Shown: in pieces, positions 1 to 10,758 of the stretch
Position numbering within the stretch: the stretch's first letter is position 1
How the letters are laid out: each line of letters begins with the position of its first letter
DNA from: Gottfriedia endophytica
Lineage (GTDB): Bacteria > Bacillota > Bacilli > Bacillales > Bacillaceae_G
Length of the DNA stretch: 64,000 nucleotides
Assembly (NCBI RefSeq): GCF_017814275.1
Contig: NZ_JAGIYQ010000003.1
Coordinates: 248,001 to 312,000, forward strand
Direction of reading: 5' to 3'
Notes under the pieces: generated by a model
Told to the model about the DNA's origin: nothing
Databases searched by the model: none
The model's input: only the letters and a program-made list of their open reading frames with translations
Made by a program: the position numbers and the translations under genes

Positions 1-581
1 CATCTATCTTATTTGTCTCACTCTCAATCTTAAGGTTGGGGTCTTAGGCCTGTTTATGCGGGATAAATCGAAAGCTGAAAAATATTTATAGTATAACAAC
101 TTAGCAGTAGGAAATAAATGTAGATGTAGTATTCACTTTTGTTCATTTACCTAAAAGATAAAATTTAAAAATATTTTTCAATTATATTTTTTTTAAGGAA
201 AAGCGTTGTAGTACAGAGGAAATCACCATTCACCGATTGTTTATTTATTATTTCAATATATTTTTTGTGAGGTAGGTTCTATTGTATAACAGTTTATATT
301 CAGATGAATGGTACAGATTGAAAAAAATCTTATCTGTAAACTACATTTTTATTGTGAAAAAATTAATATCAAAACATTTGACGACTTTCTAAAGGTGAGT
401 TAAACTGTATTTGTATTCAGTGTTGTATCAATGAATTACATATAGTTAACAAGTACAGTTTCTATAGCAGTTGTAAATTTTTCGAAAATATTCACAAATT
501 ATTATGTAAAAATAGGCTGTTCTAGAAATAGAATTCTCATTTGATAGTTAAATTCCCATGATGTAGAAGGGTGTGGATTAA
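1..581. other. Gene-free region upstream of pdhA
   Basis: No open frame with a ribosome site is visible on either strand. The sequence is very AT-rich and presumably holds the pdh promoter and leader. I could not find a -35/-10 pair with acceptable spacing, so no promoter is called. In B. subtilis a lipoprotein gene (ykyA) precedes pdhA; nothing like it is seen here. Confidence 0.6.
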
Positions 582-1736
<1,155 letters not shown>

Positions 1737-1739
1737 GTC

Positions 1740-2717
1740 ATGGCGCAAATGACAATGATTCAAGCCATCACAGATGCATTACGCGTTGAAATGAAAAACG
1801 ATCCAAACGTATTAGTATTTGGGGAAGACGTTGGAGTTAACGGTGGTGTATTCCGTGCAACTGAAGGTTTACAAGCAGAATTTGGCGAACAACGTGTATT
1901 TGATACACCATTAGCTGAATCTGGAATCGGTGGATTAGCGATTGGACTTGGTTTACAAGGATTCCGTCCAGTACCAGAAATTCAATTCTTCGGATTCTTA
2001 TTCGAAATTATGGACTCAGTTGCTGGTCAAGCTACTCGTTTACGTCATCGTTCTGGTGGTACTATGAACGCACCAATTACATTCCGTTCACCATTTGGTG
2101 GAGGCGTTCATACTCCAGAAATGCACGCAGATAGCTTAGAAGGATTAATGGCTCAAACTCCTGGTTTAAAAGTTGTTATCCCTTCAACACCAAAAGATGC
2201 AAAAGGTCTATTAATTGCATCAATCAGAGATAACGATCCAGTTGTTTACTTAGAACATATGAAATTATACCGTTCATTCCGTGAAGAAGTACCTGAAGGA
2301 GATTACACAATCGAATTAGGTAAAGCGGATGTAAAACGTGAAGGTAAAGATGTTTCAGTATTTGCTTATGGTGCTATGGTTCATGCATCTTTAAAAGCTG
2401 CTGAAGAATTAGAAAAAGAAGGCGTATCAGTAGAAGTAGTAGACTTACGTACTATACATCCTCTTGATATTGACGCAATCGTAAAATCTGTTGAAAAAAC
2501 AGGTCGTGCAGTTGTTGTTCAAGAAGCACAAAAACAAGCTGGTATTGCTGCTAATATAGTAGCTGAAATTAATGATCGTTGTATCCTTTCTTTAGAAGCA
2601 CCTGTAGTACGTGTTGCTGCAGCTGATACAGTGTTTCCATTCTCAGAAGCTGAAACTGTTTGGTTACCAAACCATAAAGATGTTGTTGAAGGTATTCAAA
2701 AAGTTTTAAACTTCTAA
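1740..2717 (+). CDS. pdhB: Pyruvate dehydrogenase E1 component, beta subunit
   Basis: This is the beta half of the alpha2beta2 E1 enzyme; it completes the TPP site and binds E2. The 325-aa protein has the typical start ([14 protein letters not shown]), the [14 protein letters not shown] segment, RHRSGG near residue 105 and a C-terminal transketolase domain with [11 protein letters not shown]. Length matches the family. The ribosome site AAGGAG lies inside the end of pdhA, 3 bases before the start, so translation is probably coupled. A hairpin (2741-2773) separates it from pdhC. Confidence 0.95.
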   Translation: MAQMTMIQAITDALRVEMKNDPNVLVFGEDVGVNGGVFRATEGLQAEFGEQRVFDTPLAESGIGGLAIGLGLQGFRPVPEIQFFGFLFEIMDSVAGQATRLRHRSGGTMNAPITFRSPFGGGVHTPEMHADSLEGLMAQTPGLKVVIPSTPKDAKGLLIASIRDNDPVVYLEHMKLYRSFREEVPEGDYTIELGKADVKREGKDVSVFAYGAMVHASLKAAEELEKEGVSVEVVDLRTIHPLDIDAIVKSVEKTGRAVVVQEAQKQAGIAANIVAEINDRCILSLEAPVVRVAAADTVFPFSEAETVWLPNHKDVVEGIQKVLNF

Positions 2718-2740
2718 TTTTTGGATGAAAAGGTAAATTT

Positions 2741-2773
2741 GAAAGGTATTTGATGATGTCATCGATACCTTTC
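2741..2773 (+). terminator. Hairpin between pdhB and pdhC, possible attenuator
   Basis: GAAAGGTAT (2741-2749) pairs perfectly with ATACCTTTC (2765-2773), with a further GATGA/TCATC inside, followed by a pyrimidine-rich TTCCTTTATT. It resembles a weak terminator or RNA-processing site inside the pdh operon and could set the ratio of E1 to E2/E3 transcripts. Its function is inferred. Confidence 0.55.
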
Positions 2774-2826
2774 TTCCTTTATTAATAGTGATAGAATACA
2801 CAATATATTGTTCGGAGGTCGAAATA

Positions 2827-4110
2827 ATGGCTAGTCTTTTTGAATTTAGATTACCTGACATCGGTGAAGGTATTCACGAAGGTGAAATTGTAAAATGGTT
2901 TATTGAACCAGGTAAAGAAGTAAATGAAGATGATATCATTTGTGAAGTACAAAATGATAAATCTGTTGTAGAAATTCCTTCTCCTGTAAAAGGTAAAGTA
3001 TTAGAAGTATTAGTAAGTGAAGGAACTGTAGCAGTAGTTGGAGACGTACTTGTACGTTTTGATGCACCTGGTTATGAAAACTTAAGCTTCAAAGGACAAC
3101 ACGCTGAAGAAGCTCCAGCAGCAGAAGAAAAAGTTGAAGTAGTAGCTGAAGCAGCAGCACCTGCGGCAGAATCAGCTTCAAATAAAAATATCATTGCAAT
3201 GCCATCAGTTCGTAAATATGCACGCGTAAAAGGTGTAGATCTACAAGCTGTAGCTGGCTCAGGTAAAAATGGCCGTATCACAAAAGCTGATGTTGACGCA
3301 TTCGTATCAGGTGGTGCGGTAGCAGCTCCAGTAGCTACTGAAGCTGTAGCACAAGAAGCTGCTCCAGTTAAAGAAGAAGCTAAAGCAGTAGCAATTCCTG
3401 AAGGTCAATACCCAGAAACTCGTGAAAAAATGAGTGGTATTCGTAAAGCAATTGCAAAAGCAATGGTTAACTCTAAACATACAGCTCCTCACGTTACATT
3501 AATGGACGAAGTAGATGTAACTAAACTTGTTGCTAGTCGTAAGAAATTCAAAGAAGTTGCAGCTAGCCAAGGTATTAAATTAACTTTCTTACCTTACGTA
3601 GTTAAAGCTTTAACTTCAGCTTTAGCTAAATTCCCAGCATTAAATACTTCAATTGATGATGCAACATCAGAAATTATTCATAAACATTACTACAATATTG
3701 GTATCGCTGCTGATACTGAAAAAGGTTTATTAGTACCAGTAGTGAAAGATGCTGATCGTAAATCAATCTTCTCAATTTCTGCTGAAATTAATGAATTAGG
3801 TGGAAAAGCACGTGAAGGTAAATTATCTGCTGCTGAAATGAAAGGTGCTTCATGTACAATTAGTAACATCGGTTCAGCTGGTGGACAATGGTTTACTCCA
3901 GTAATCAACCATCCTGAAGTAGCTATTTTAGGTATTGGCCGTATTGCAGAAAAAGCAATCGTTGTAAATGGTGAAATCGTAGTAGCTCCAGTATTAGCTT
4001 TATCATTAAGCTTTGATCACCGTATGATCGATGGTGCAACTGCTCAAAATGCATTAAACCATATTAAACGTTTATTAAATGACCCAGAATTAATGTTAAT
4101 GGAGGCGTAA
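2827..4110 (+). CDS. pdhC: Pyruvate dehydrogenase E2, dihydrolipoamide acetyltransferase
   Basis: This is the core of the complex and transfers acetyl from the lipoyl arm to CoA. Domains in the 427-aa product: a lipoyl domain (residues ~3-80, lipoylation site in NDKSVVEI, Lys45), an Ala/Glu/Val-rich linker, a subunit-binding domain (~125-165, [13 protein letters not shown]), a second linker, and the catalytic domain with the active-site motif [14 protein letters not shown] chose ATG 2827 because GGAGG lies 8 bases upstream and the protein then begins [15 protein letters not shown], as in relatives. An open frame extends 13 codons further up but has no ribosome site. One lipoyl domain is normal for Bacillus. 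Confidence 0.94.
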   Translation: MASLFEFRLPDIGEGIHEGEIVKWFIEPGKEVNEDDIICEVQNDKSVVEIPSPVKGKVLEVLVSEGTVAVVGDVLVRFDAPGYENLSFKGQHAEEAPAAEEKVEVVAEAAAPAAESASNKNIIAMPSVRKYARVKGVDLQAVAGSGKNGRITKADVDAFVSGGAVAAPVATEAVAQEAAPVKEEAKAVAIPEGQYPETREKMSGIRKAIAKAMVNSKHTAPHVTLMDEVDVTKLVASRKKFKEVAASQGIKLTFLPYVVKALTSALAKFPALNTSIDDATSEIIHKHYYNIGIAADTEKGLLVPVVKDADRKSIFSISAEINELGGKAREGKLSAAEMKGASCTISNIGSAGGQWFTPVINHPEVAILGIGRIAEKAIVVNGEIVVAPVLALSLSFDHRMIDGATAQNALNHIKRLLNDPELMLMEA

Positions 4111-4113
4111 GAA

Positions 4114-5526
4114 ATGGTAGTAGGAGATTTTCCAATTGAACTAGATACAGTCGTTATTGGTGCTGGCCCAGGTGGATATGTTGCAGCAATTCGTGCAGCA
4201 CAACTTGGACAAAAAGTAGCAGTAATTGAAAAAGGCAATTTAGGTGGAGTATGTTTAAATGTTGGATGTATCCCTTCAAAAGCATTAATCTCTGCTGGAC
4301 ATCGTTACGAAACTGCTCTTCATTCTGAAGATATGGGTATTACTGCTGAGAATGTAAAAGTTGACTTTACAAAAGTTCAAGAGTGGAAGAACGGCGTTGT
4401 TAAAAAATTAACTGGCGGTGTTGCTGGTTTATTAAAAGGTAATAAAGTAGAAGTTATTAAAGGTGAAGCATACTTTAATGATAAAAATTCTTTACGTGTA
4501 ATCGGTGAAGATTCTGCTCAAACTTATACTTTTAATAATGCAATCATTGCTACAGGTTCAACTCCAATTGAAATTCCTGGATTTAAATGGAGCAAACGTG
4601 TAATCAACTCAACTGGTGCATTAAGCTTACCTGAAGTACCAAAGAAAATTGTTGTTATCGGTGGCGGTTATATCGGTATGGAACTTGGTACTGCATATGC
4701 TAACTTCGGAACAGAAGTTACAATTCTTGAAGCAGGCGATGAAATCTTAAATGGCTTTGAGAAAGCAATGAGCACAGTTGTAAAACGTGGCTTACAGAAA
4801 AAAGGTAATGTTGAAATCTTTACTAACGCATTCGGTAAAGGTGTTGAAGAAACTGCTGATGGCGTAACAGTTAAATTTGAAGTAAAAGGTGAAATGAAAG
4901 AAGTAGCTGCAGATTACGTATTAGTAACTGTTGGTCGTTTCCCAAATTCACGTGACCTTGGTTTAGAAAATATCGGCGTTGAAATTAACGAACGTGGTAT
5001 TATCACTACTGACAAACAAAGCCGTACTACAGTTTCAAACATTTATGCAATTGGTGATGTTGTTGCGGGTCCTCCATTAGCTCACAAAGCTTCTTATGAA
5101 GGAAAAGTAGCTGCTGAAGCAATCAGCGGAGAACCATCACAAATTGAATATTTAGCAATTCCTGCAGTATGTTTCACAGATCCAGAATTAGCAACTGTTG
5201 GATACACAAAACAACAAGCTGATGCTGAAGGAATTAAAGTTGATGTAGCGAAATTCCCATACGCTGGTAATGGTCGTGCATTATCTCTAAATAGTACAGA
5301 AGGATTTGTTCAATTAATCTCTCGTAAAGAAGACGGAGTATTAATTGGTGCACAGATCGTAGGTGCAAATGCTTCTGATATCATTTCTGAGTTAGGACTT
5401 GCAATTGAAGCATGTATGTCAGTTGAAGACATCGCATCAACAATCCATGCTCATCCTACTTTAGGTGAAATTTCAATGGAAGCTGCTGAGCTTTCAATGG
5501 GTCACCCAATCCATATGGTGAAATAA
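4114..5526 (+). CDS. pdhD: Dihydrolipoamide dehydrogenase, E3
   Basis: This FAD enzyme reoxidises the lipoyl arm and reduces NAD. The 470-aa protein shows the FAD dinucleotide fold ([13 protein letters not shown]), the redox disulfide [15 protein letters not shown] (Cys47 and Cys52), an NAD-binding fold ([11 protein letters not shown]), the second FAD motif [12 protein letters not shown], and the catalytic His-Glu pair in HAHPTLGE near the C-terminus. GGAGGCG overlaps the end of pdhC 3 bases upstream. It closes the pdh operon and is followed by a hairpin repeat and then a strong terminator. Confidence 0.96.
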   Translation: MVVGDFPIELDTVVIGAGPGGYVAAIRAAQLGQKVAVIEKGNLGGVCLNVGCIPSKALISAGHRYETALHSEDMGITAENVKVDFTKVQEWKNGVVKKLTGGVAGLLKGNKVEVIKGEAYFNDKNSLRVIGEDSAQTYTFNNAIIATGSTPIEIPGFKWSKRVINSTGALSLPEVPKKIVVIGGGYIGMELGTAYANFGTEVTILEAGDEILNGFEKAMSTVVKRGLQKKGNVEIFTNAFGKGVEETADGVTVKFEVKGEMKEVAADYVLVTVGRFPNSRDLGLENIGVEINERGIITTDKQSRTTVSNIYAIGDVVAGPPLAHKASYEGKVAAEAISGEPSQIEYLAIPAVCFTDPELATVGYTKQQADAEGIKVDVAKFPYAGNGRALSLNSTEGFVQLISRKEDGVLIGAQIVGANASDIISELGLAIEACMSVEDIASTIHAHPTLGEISMEAAELSMGHPIHMVK

Positions 5527-5535
5527 TAAAAACGT

Positions 5536-5635
5536 AAGCGACTTGATTACCTCCGAAAGGCGTTGGAGCAAATACCAAATGAAGTGTGGTTTTCACTTCA
5601 ATTGGTATTTGTGAAACGACCGAGGAGGTAGTCGC
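5536..5635 (+). repeat. Hairpin repeat family C, single copy after pdhD
   Basis: This is a ~100-nt imperfect palindrome. The outer arms are AAGCGACTTGATTACCTCCG and CGAGGAGGTAGTCGCT. An inner stem AAATACCAAATGAAGTG pairs with CACTTCAATTGGTATTT. A partial copy of the left arm (GTAAGCGACTT) recurs at 5659-5669. The same layout, in reverse, appears three times at 18774-19115, where the constant boxes (TTGGAGC, GAAGTG/CACTTC, GTGAAA, CCGAGGAG) are kept and the inner stem is different. Function unknown. Confidence 0.8.
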
Positions 5636-5692
5636 TGAAGTTAGATAATAATAAAAACGTAAGCGACTTTAGGCGTACGTTTGGATAAACAA

Positions 5693-5724
5693 AAACCTCC
5701 AAAATTTATTTTGGAGGTTTTTTG
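5693..5724 (+). terminator. Terminator of the pdh operon
   Basis: AAACCTCCAAAA pairs with TTTTGGAGGTTT and is followed by a T run. It lies 167 bases after pdhD, beyond the hairpin repeat, so the repeat is probably transcribed as part of the pdh 3' UTR. Confidence 0.85.
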
Positions 5725-5838
5725 CATGCAAATTTTCAAAATAGCATAACGTTTAAAAAGTAATGATTTTATTGATTGTCCTACTACAAATAAATGAATA
5801 GATAAGCCAAACTTATTTTATGTAAATGAGGTGGGAAA

Positions 5839-6078
5839 ATGAGGAAACAACTCATTTTATTACTGATTCATCAATTGTTTTGGTTAGGTTTTACAATCAT
5901 AATGTACTTATCTCAACGTGATCAATTACATTCAAAAATAATCTTGTTCGTTGTTTTCTTTTATCAACTGTACTTGATTGCCAAATACATTGGTAATTCA
6001 AAGAAAGTAAGTATATTTATTACAACGGGATATGCAATCTGTTTTTTTACATTTCGATTTTTATTTGATCTCTTTTAG
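5839..6078 (+). CDS. Small membrane protein, unknown function
   Basis: I do not recognise this 79-aa protein. It has three hydrophobic stretches (about residues 4-24, 32-50 and 58-78), with basic and polar residues between them, so it is probably a small integral membrane protein. GAGGTGG lies 6 bases before the ATG, which supports real translation. It stands alone between the pdh terminator and a convergent gene whose stop codon is only 1 base away. Confidence 0.6.
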   Translation: MRKQLILLLIHQLFWLGFTIIMYLSQRDQLHSKIILFVVFFYQLYLIAKYIGNSKKVSIFITTGYAICFFTFRFLFDLF

Positions 6079-6079
6079 A

Positions 6080-6475
6080 TTAGCGCTTATAAAAATACAT
6101 AATTCTACTATTAAATAACTCTAGCTTTCCTTCTACTTTTTGAGCAATGTATTTACAAAGTTCATTTGCTTTTCCTTTATCTCCAAATGTTGAATTAGGT
6201 AACAACATGATTTGAATTGTCTGTTCGCTTGGGCAAGATAATACAAAATGTTTATAACGAGAATCTTGGCAACTTAAATAAATACAATCTTGCTCATCTA
6301 ACTTTTTAATCGAAATTTGATAAGGAAAAGATGCCGCTTCATATTTCCAATCTACTTGAATACCAATTTTATTTGAGGCATTAATATATTCTTTTAATAG
6401 CTCTTGAACTAATTCTAAATTCACTTCAGTGTGTTTTGAATTTTCGACTAATGAAATACTTGCTTGTTGAATCAT
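6080..6475 (-). CDS. DUF1885-like conserved protein
   Basis: This 131-aa soluble protein has no signal peptide or membrane segment. The N-terminus (ASISLVENS, then a helix VNLELVQELLKEYINAS, then VDWKYEAASFPYQI) resembles the Bacillaceae DUF1885 family, judged from memory of that family rather than from a search. Its function is unknown. A ribosome site (AGGGGGAT) lies just before the ATG. It converges tightly on the preceding small gene and diverges from the next one. Confidence 0.6.
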   Translation of the reverse strand: MIQQASISLVENSKHTEVNLELVQELLKEYINASNKIGIQVDWKYEAASFPYQISIKKLDEQDCIYLSCQDSRYKHFVLSCPSEQTIQIMLLPNSTFGDKGKANELCKYIAQKVEGKLELFNSRIMYFYKR

Positions 6476-6600
6476 GGAATATCCCCCTAAAAATCTGTTA
6501 TCTTATTCATTTTATCATTATTTTAAATTTTTAAACAAGGCTACAGTTCTATCTTTATCAAAATGAACATAATTATAAGTTTACGATAGGAGGGATTGTT

Positions 6601-6900
6601 ATGTCATTTTTTGAAAAGTTGTATGATGAACATGAAAATGCGAAAGTAAGGTTTATAGGATTTATTGCAAACGATGTAAGATACGATATAGGGATTGTCT
6701 ATTCTAATATGTTTTTTGGTAAACCTTTAGTTATTTGTATGCAATCTAATCAATGTATCTTATTAGACAGACAGGATGTACTATACCCGAATCAGTTAAA
6801 ATATTTATGTAAATTAAAAAGTGATGAAGAAGCTATGAAACTAGCTGATTATTTATCCGACTTATTGCCACACCCAAGTATTGAAGAGAGCTATGATTAA
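6601..6900 (+). CDS. Small conserved protein, DUF3055/SAV0927-like
   Basis: This 99-aa soluble protein begins MSFFEKLYDEHENAKVRFIGF and has a central FFGKPLVICMQ segment. I associate this pattern with a small family of unknown function conserved in Bacillales (DUF3055 or SAV0927); the assignment is tentative. The ribosome site AGGAGGG sits 8 bases before the ATG. It is a single-gene unit, followed by two copies of the MITE-like repeat. Confidence 0.55.
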   Translation: MSFFEKLYDEHENAKVRFIGFIANDVRYDIGIVYSNMFFGKPLVICMQSNQCILLDRQDVLYPNQLKYLCKLKSDEEAMKLADYLSDLLPHPSIEESYD

Positions 6901-7021
6901 AAAGCTTTGAATGTTTTGTAGTTTGAAATGTAATTTATATTAAAAATCCAAAGATGAATGGAACTTATATTTTTGTGGTTTTTAGAAATTTTGTTGTTAT
7001 AAATCTTTTTTTAAACACAAA

Positions 7022-7239
7022 GGCTGTTTTCGTATACATTGTTACTATTTTAGAATGCGTTAGTTGATTACAACTCCAGGATGCTCCCTTTCCTTGGGGC
7101 GTGAGCTGAGCCTCCTCGGCAAGCCTGCGGGGTCTCAGCCTTCCCGCTAATCCCACAGGAGTCTCGCACCTTCCGTTGTAATCAACTTCTGTCATTAAAA
7201 TTAAAAATTCCAAAAGCAACAATGTTTTAGAGAAGAGCC
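7022..7239 (-). repeat. MITE-like repeat A, complete copy
   Basis: About 218 bp, bounded by imperfect terminal inverted repeats (GGCTGTTTTCG...GTTGC against the GGCTCTT type). The inner arms GTTGATTACAACGGAAGG and CTGGAGTTGTAATCAAC (element orientation) fold back on each other. The centre carries GCTGAGACCCCGCAGGCTTG and GAGGCTCAGCTCACGCCCC. Some frames stay open across it, but none has a ribosome site. It lies between convergent genes. Confidence 0.85.
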
Positions 7240-7271
7240 AAAATAAAAAACACTTATCATATAAATAATAA

Positions 7272-7433
7272 TGCTGTTTTCGTATACATTTTTGCTATTT
7301 TAGAATGCGTTAGTTGATTACAAGACTACAGGATACTCCCTTTCCATGGGGCGTGAGCTGAGCCTCCTCAGCAAGCCTGTGGGGTCTCAGCCTTCCCGCT
7401 AATCCCACAGGAGTCTCACGTTCCAATCAACTT
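7272..7433 (-). repeat. MITE-like repeat A, truncated copy
   Basis: A second copy only 33 bp from the previous one and in the same orientation. It keeps the GCTGTTTTCGTATACATT end and the central module but has lost the other terminus: after CCAATCAACT the sequence becomes a plain T and A run. Two adjacent copies suggest a tandem insertion or duplication. Confidence 0.8.
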
Positions 7434-7490
7434 TTTTTAAAAAAAAGTACTATGGAAAAACCACCTATTTATTAAATATATAAACAAAAA

Positions 7491-7512
7491 AACTCGGCGA
7501 ATTTGCCGAGTT
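7491..7512 (-). terminator. Terminator of tgl
   Basis: On the minus strand AACTCGGC pairs with GCCGAGTT around a 6-base loop, then a T run follows. The stem begins just after, and partly overlaps, the tgl stop codon. Confidence 0.85.
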
Positions 7513-8343
7513 TTAAGCTATTTGAGATTGATCTCCTATGCGGGCAGTGATAATGTTTGATCCGATTTCTTTAACTTGGATAGGGATAAGTTTTGAGTCA
7601 TTGGTTAAGTATTTTGACATTTCATTTGGATCGACGTGGGTATTGTAATCTGTCAAATAAGCAGAAATCATTGCAAAAGGATATCGATGCATATTTAAAT
7701 AGTAAACAATTTCAAGAGGGGTACGAACACCAATTCCATGACCATAGAATAAATTGTTTCCCATAGAAACTGTGTTTTCACCTTGCCATTCAGGAGTGAA
7801 TGGACTGACATCTGGATTCTTGAAATAAACAACATCACCTGGAACTGGATTTTTAATGGAAGCTGTTCGTATAACTAAATCTGTATCATAGTTCCATGTA
7901 TATAGTAATAGCCCATTAAACAATTCATCAAATGTTTTTGGACCATATAGATCTAATAGAGCTTTATAAAAAATGATGATGATTGCAGTAGCACATTCAG
8001 TAGCATAAAACTGACCATTTCGAAAAATATCTAATAAACCAAGAGAGGGAGGGATTCCAGGACGGATTTTAAATCCTCCTAAAGGTGTTCGAATCCAAAA
8101 CATGGGATTACAATATGATTTTCTAAATACTTGAAATTGCATATTGCTTTTCAATAAGTCTTCTGATGCTTTTATGATCAGTAAACGTAAGGTTAAGTCG
8201 AATGATAAATCTTTTTTTGTGTCATAAATATATGAATAATTACTTGATTGTAATTTATTTAGTATTTCTCTTAGGATAGCATTACTATTATGTTCAGGTT
8301 TGCTTAATGTAGCCTTTACCATATTATTTCCAATAACTATCAC
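7513..8343 (-). CDS. tgl: Protein-glutamine gamma-glutamyltransferase of the spore coat
   Basis: Tgl forms epsilon-(gamma-glutamyl)lysine cross-links between spore coat proteins after assembly. The 276-aa product carries the catalytic cysteine in FYATECATAIIIIFYKALL (Glu116, Cys117), and Glu189 and His202 in WQGENTVSMGNNLFYGHGIG. These match the Glu115/Cys116/Glu187/His200 set known for the B. subtilis enzyme, so it should be active. The start is GTG with AGGGTG just upstream. It is ~30 residues longer than the B. subtilis protein, mainly at the ends. In B. subtilis tgl lies elsewhere. Expression late in the mother cell is expected from the family; I see no clear sigma-K promoter. Confidence 0.92.
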   Translation of the reverse strand: MIVIGNNMVKATLSKPEHNSNAILREILNKLQSSNYSYIYDTKKDLSFDLTLRLLIIKASEDLLKSNMQFQVFRKSYCNPMFWIRTPLGGFKIRPGIPPSLGLLDIFRNGQFYATECATAIIIIFYKALLDLYGPKTFDELFNGLLLYTWNYDTDLVIRTASIKNPVPGDVVYFKNPDVSPFTPEWQGENTVSMGNNLFYGHGIGVRTPLEIVYYLNMHRYPFAMISAYLTDYNTHVDPNEMSKYLTNDSKLIPIQVKEIGSNIITARIGDQSQIA

Positions 8344-8724
8344 AATTTCACACCCTATCTAATGAGCTTTTAATGAATATGCTCAATTAAATATATGCCA
8401 ACTTTTATTATTGTATGTAAGCAGTTTAAAATGGTGATTAGATTTACCTTTATGCAATTAGTATTGATATTTCTTTTAGATAGTTAAATGAGAATCTAGG
8501 GCACTCCTGCGGATATGTGGGCTGCCAACATCCATTGGAGAGGAAGGGGTGAAGAAGAGACTTGGTATTTCGTCCACAGTGAGTGAGAGTACCAACAATG
8601 TTGTTTAAAAGAGCGATAGGATAAAAGGCTATTGAGTTATTTCACTCAATAGCCTGATTAGTAAAAATTTAGTTTTGTTTCTTAATTTGAAGAACATTCA
8701 AAAGACAAAACTTTATATGAAATT
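8344..8724. other. Gene-free region between tgl and speA
   Basis: No gene is seen. Around 8497-8600 the sequence is less AT-rich and contains short hairpins, for example GGATATGTGGGC facing GCCAACATCC at 8511-8533. It may be a worn-out palindromic repeat, but I could not align it to the other families. The speA terminator occupies the right part. Confidence 0.5.
8626..8655 (-). terminator. Terminator of speA
   Basis: AGGCTATTGAGT and ACTCAATAGCCT form a perfect 12-bp stem with a 6-base loop. On the minus strand it is followed by TTTTAT. It lies 70 bases after the speA stop. Confidence 0.8.
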
Positions 8725-10179
8725 TTATTCCTTGATCACTTTAAATGATAGGATATCTTCATCCTCAGGACCTTGTACTGGTAGACCAGCTTCAAGATTC
8801 TTTTTAATGTATACAAGGTTTTCTAATGTAATGCGCTCTCCAGGCATAAAGATTGGAATACCAGGAGGATAAACCATAACGAATTCTGCGATAACACGTC
8901 CTACAGATTCATCAAATGGTACAACTTCTGTTTGTGAATAAAATGCGTCTCTTGGTGAAATAGCAAGCTCTGGGATTGTCGGCATTGATACGATATCAAT
9001 CGTATTTTGTTCATTTGGTGGAAATTTCTTACTTAATTCAGTAAGAGCCTCAATTAGAATGTTTACTTCGTTATCAGTATCCCCAATTGTTAAGATGCAA
9101 AGGATGTTATATAAATCTGACATTTCAACTTCGATATTATAGTTTTTTCTTAACCATACTTCTACATCATGACCTGTAATACCTAATTTTTTTACGTTTA
9201 CAAGTATTTTGGTAGGATCAAAGTTAAATGTTGCATCAGTACCAATCTTTTCACTACCAGGACAATATAATCCATTAATTTCATTAATGTGTCTCCGAGC
9301 ATAATTTGCTAACTTAATTGTTTCAGATAGTAATTGTTTTCCTTCTGTCGCCAAACGTTTTCTTGCAACGTCAAGTGAAGCAAGTAATATGTAAGATGTT
9401 GAAGTTGTAGTCAGCATACTAAGAATAGCTTGAACGTGCTGGATATTTACGATCCCTTCTCTTACATTTAAAATTGAGCTTTGAGTTAGTGAGCCTCCAA
9501 GCTTATGAACACTAGTTGCAGCCATATCAGCACCGACCTGCATCGCAGAAAGTGGTAACTCATCATGGAAATGGATATGAACTCCATGTGCTTCATCTAC
9601 TAATACTGCCATGTTATTTTCGTGTGCGATTTCAACAATTTTCTTTAAGTCTGCTACAAATCCAAAATAAGTTGGATTGATGACTAAGATTGCTTTTGCA
9701 TCAGGATGTTCGCTAATTGCCTTTTTAACAGCGCTTGTCGTGATTCCATGTGCGATACCAAGTTCAACATCCATTTCAGGGTGTACAAAAATTGGAGTCG
9801 CACCTGATAGGATAATTGCTGATAACACTGATTTATGAACATTTCGAGGGATTATAATTTTATCTCCAGGTCCACAAACACTCATGACCATCGTCATAAT
9901 TGCACCACTAGTACCTTGAACCGAAAAAAATGTATGATCAGCGCCAAACGCTTTAGCAGCAAGGTCTTGTGCTTTTTTAATAGCTGCCTTTGGTTGGTGA
10001 AGATCATCTAACGGTGCAATATTTATTAAATCAATTGATAATGCGTTTTCTCCAATGAAGTCTCTGAATTCAGGATCCATACCTTGTCCTTTTTTATGGC
10101 CAGGAATGTGAAACTGAATTGGATTTTTTTTGCTATGTTCTAATAATGAAGAAAATAATGGTGTTTCATTTTGTTTCAA
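8725..10179 (-). CDS. speA: Arginine decarboxylase, aspartate aminotransferase-fold type
   Basis: This PLP enzyme converts arginine to agmatine, the first step of polyamine synthesis. Recognisable segments: QFHIPGHKKGQGMDPEFRDFIG at the N-terminus, the cofactor region SVQGTSGAIMTMVMSVCGPGD, VDEAHGVHIHFHDELP, and the PLP lysine in TSVHKLGGSLTQSS. The C-terminus has EFVMVYPPGIPIFMPGE and GLPVQGPED. I start it at TTG 10179, 6 bases after GGGGTG. The product (484 aa) then aligns with the short N-terminus of B. subtilis SpeA, whereas the open frame continues upstream only to a TTG without a ribosome site. Substrate choice (Arg rather than Lys) is inferred from homology and position. Confidence 0.88.
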   Translation of the reverse strand: MKQNETPLFSSLLEHSKKNPIQFHIPGHKKGQGMDPEFRDFIGENALSIDLINIAPLDDLHQPKAAIKKAQDLAAKAFGADHTFFSVQGTSGAIMTMVMSVCGPGDKIIIPRNVHKSVLSAIILSGATPIFVHPEMDVELGIAHGITTSAVKKAISEHPDAKAILVINPTYFGFVADLKKIVEIAHENNMAVLVDEAHGVHIHFHDELPLSAMQVGADMAATSVHKLGGSLTQSSILNVREGIVNIQHVQAILSMLTTTSTSYILLASLDVARKRLATEGKQLLSETIKLANYARRHINEINGLYCPGSEKIGTDATFNFDPTKILVNVKKLGITGHDVEVWLRKNYNIEVEMSDLYNILCILTIGDTDNEVNILIEALTELSKKFPPNEQNTIDIVSMPTIPELAISPRDAFYSQTEVVPFDESVGRVIAEFVMVYPPGIPIFMPGERITLENLVYIKKNLEAGLPVQGPEDEDILSFKVIKE

Positions 10180-10305
10180 CACATACACCCCATCTACTAA
10201 AAATTGATGTTTTTCGTGAAGTGATATGTTTGTAAGCAATATTAGGCATGCTTACGCTCATTCTTTACCAGTAAACTGTTTTATCTTCCTATGAAAAACA
10301 AAAAA

Positions 10306-10314
10306 ATTATACCA
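10306..10314 (-). promoter_or_regulatory. Probable speA promoter, extended -10
   Basis: On the minus strand the sequence TGGTATAAT is a perfect extended -10 element, ~130 bases before the speA start. The -35 position reads only TATACA, which fits an extended -10 promoter that tolerates a weak -35. Confidence 0.45.
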
Positions 10315-10488
10315 CTCTATTAAATCGATGTATAGAAAAATATAGTATTTTTATACAATGGTAATAAAAGTAATTAAATAACCTTTTACTGTTAAGATTA
10401 AATAGTATGAGGTAGAATATGGTTTTAAGTGAAATAAATCGTTTGAAGCCAACTAAGGAAAAACGAAAAATAAATTTGGAGGTTAAAA

Positions 10489-10758
10489 ATGGACTACCAA
10501 TATCCTATTTTATTTGATTGGACAACATTAGAAACGATTGATGTGATTGAGTTTTACACAAGTATTGAAAAAGCTTATGAAAAAGGAATTAAGAAAGAAG
10601 AGTTAATGATAGCTTATAAAAAATTCAAATCAATCGTACCAAGTAAAGCAGATGAAAATAAACTTTGTCGTGAATTTGAGGAGCTATCAGGTTACTCTGC
10701 GTACCGTACAATTCAAAAAGGAAAAGAACTTTTAGAGACAGATATTGTAAAAATGTAG
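10489..10758 (+). CDS. yktA: UPF0223 family protein YktA
   Basis: This 89-aa acidic, soluble protein is conserved in Bacillales and of unknown function. It has the family pattern YPILFDWTTLETIDVIEFY, a charged helix (EKAYEKGIKKEELMIAYKKFKSIVPSKADE) and a terminal SGYSAYRTIQKGKEL. Length matches B. subtilis YktA. GGAGG lies 7 bases before the ATG. As in B. subtilis it sits between speA and yktB. Confidence 0.85.
   Translation: MDYQYPILFDWTTLETIDVIEFYTSIEKAYEKGIKKEELMIAYKKFKSIVPSKADENKLCREFEELSGYSAYRTIQKGKELLETDIVKM

Noticed and set aside
6965-7222. Frames of 60-90 codons inside MITE-like copies (also near 33171, 40287 and 47243) giving similar peptides
   Set aside because: The same frame is open in four copies, which is noteworthy, but there is no consistent start or ribosome site and other copies are broken. 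It reflects the GC-richer centre with few stop codons.
10180-10239. N-terminal extension of speA by 20 codons
   Set aside because: The upstream TTG has no ribosome site, whereas TTG 10179 follows GGGGTG and matches the known N-terminus.
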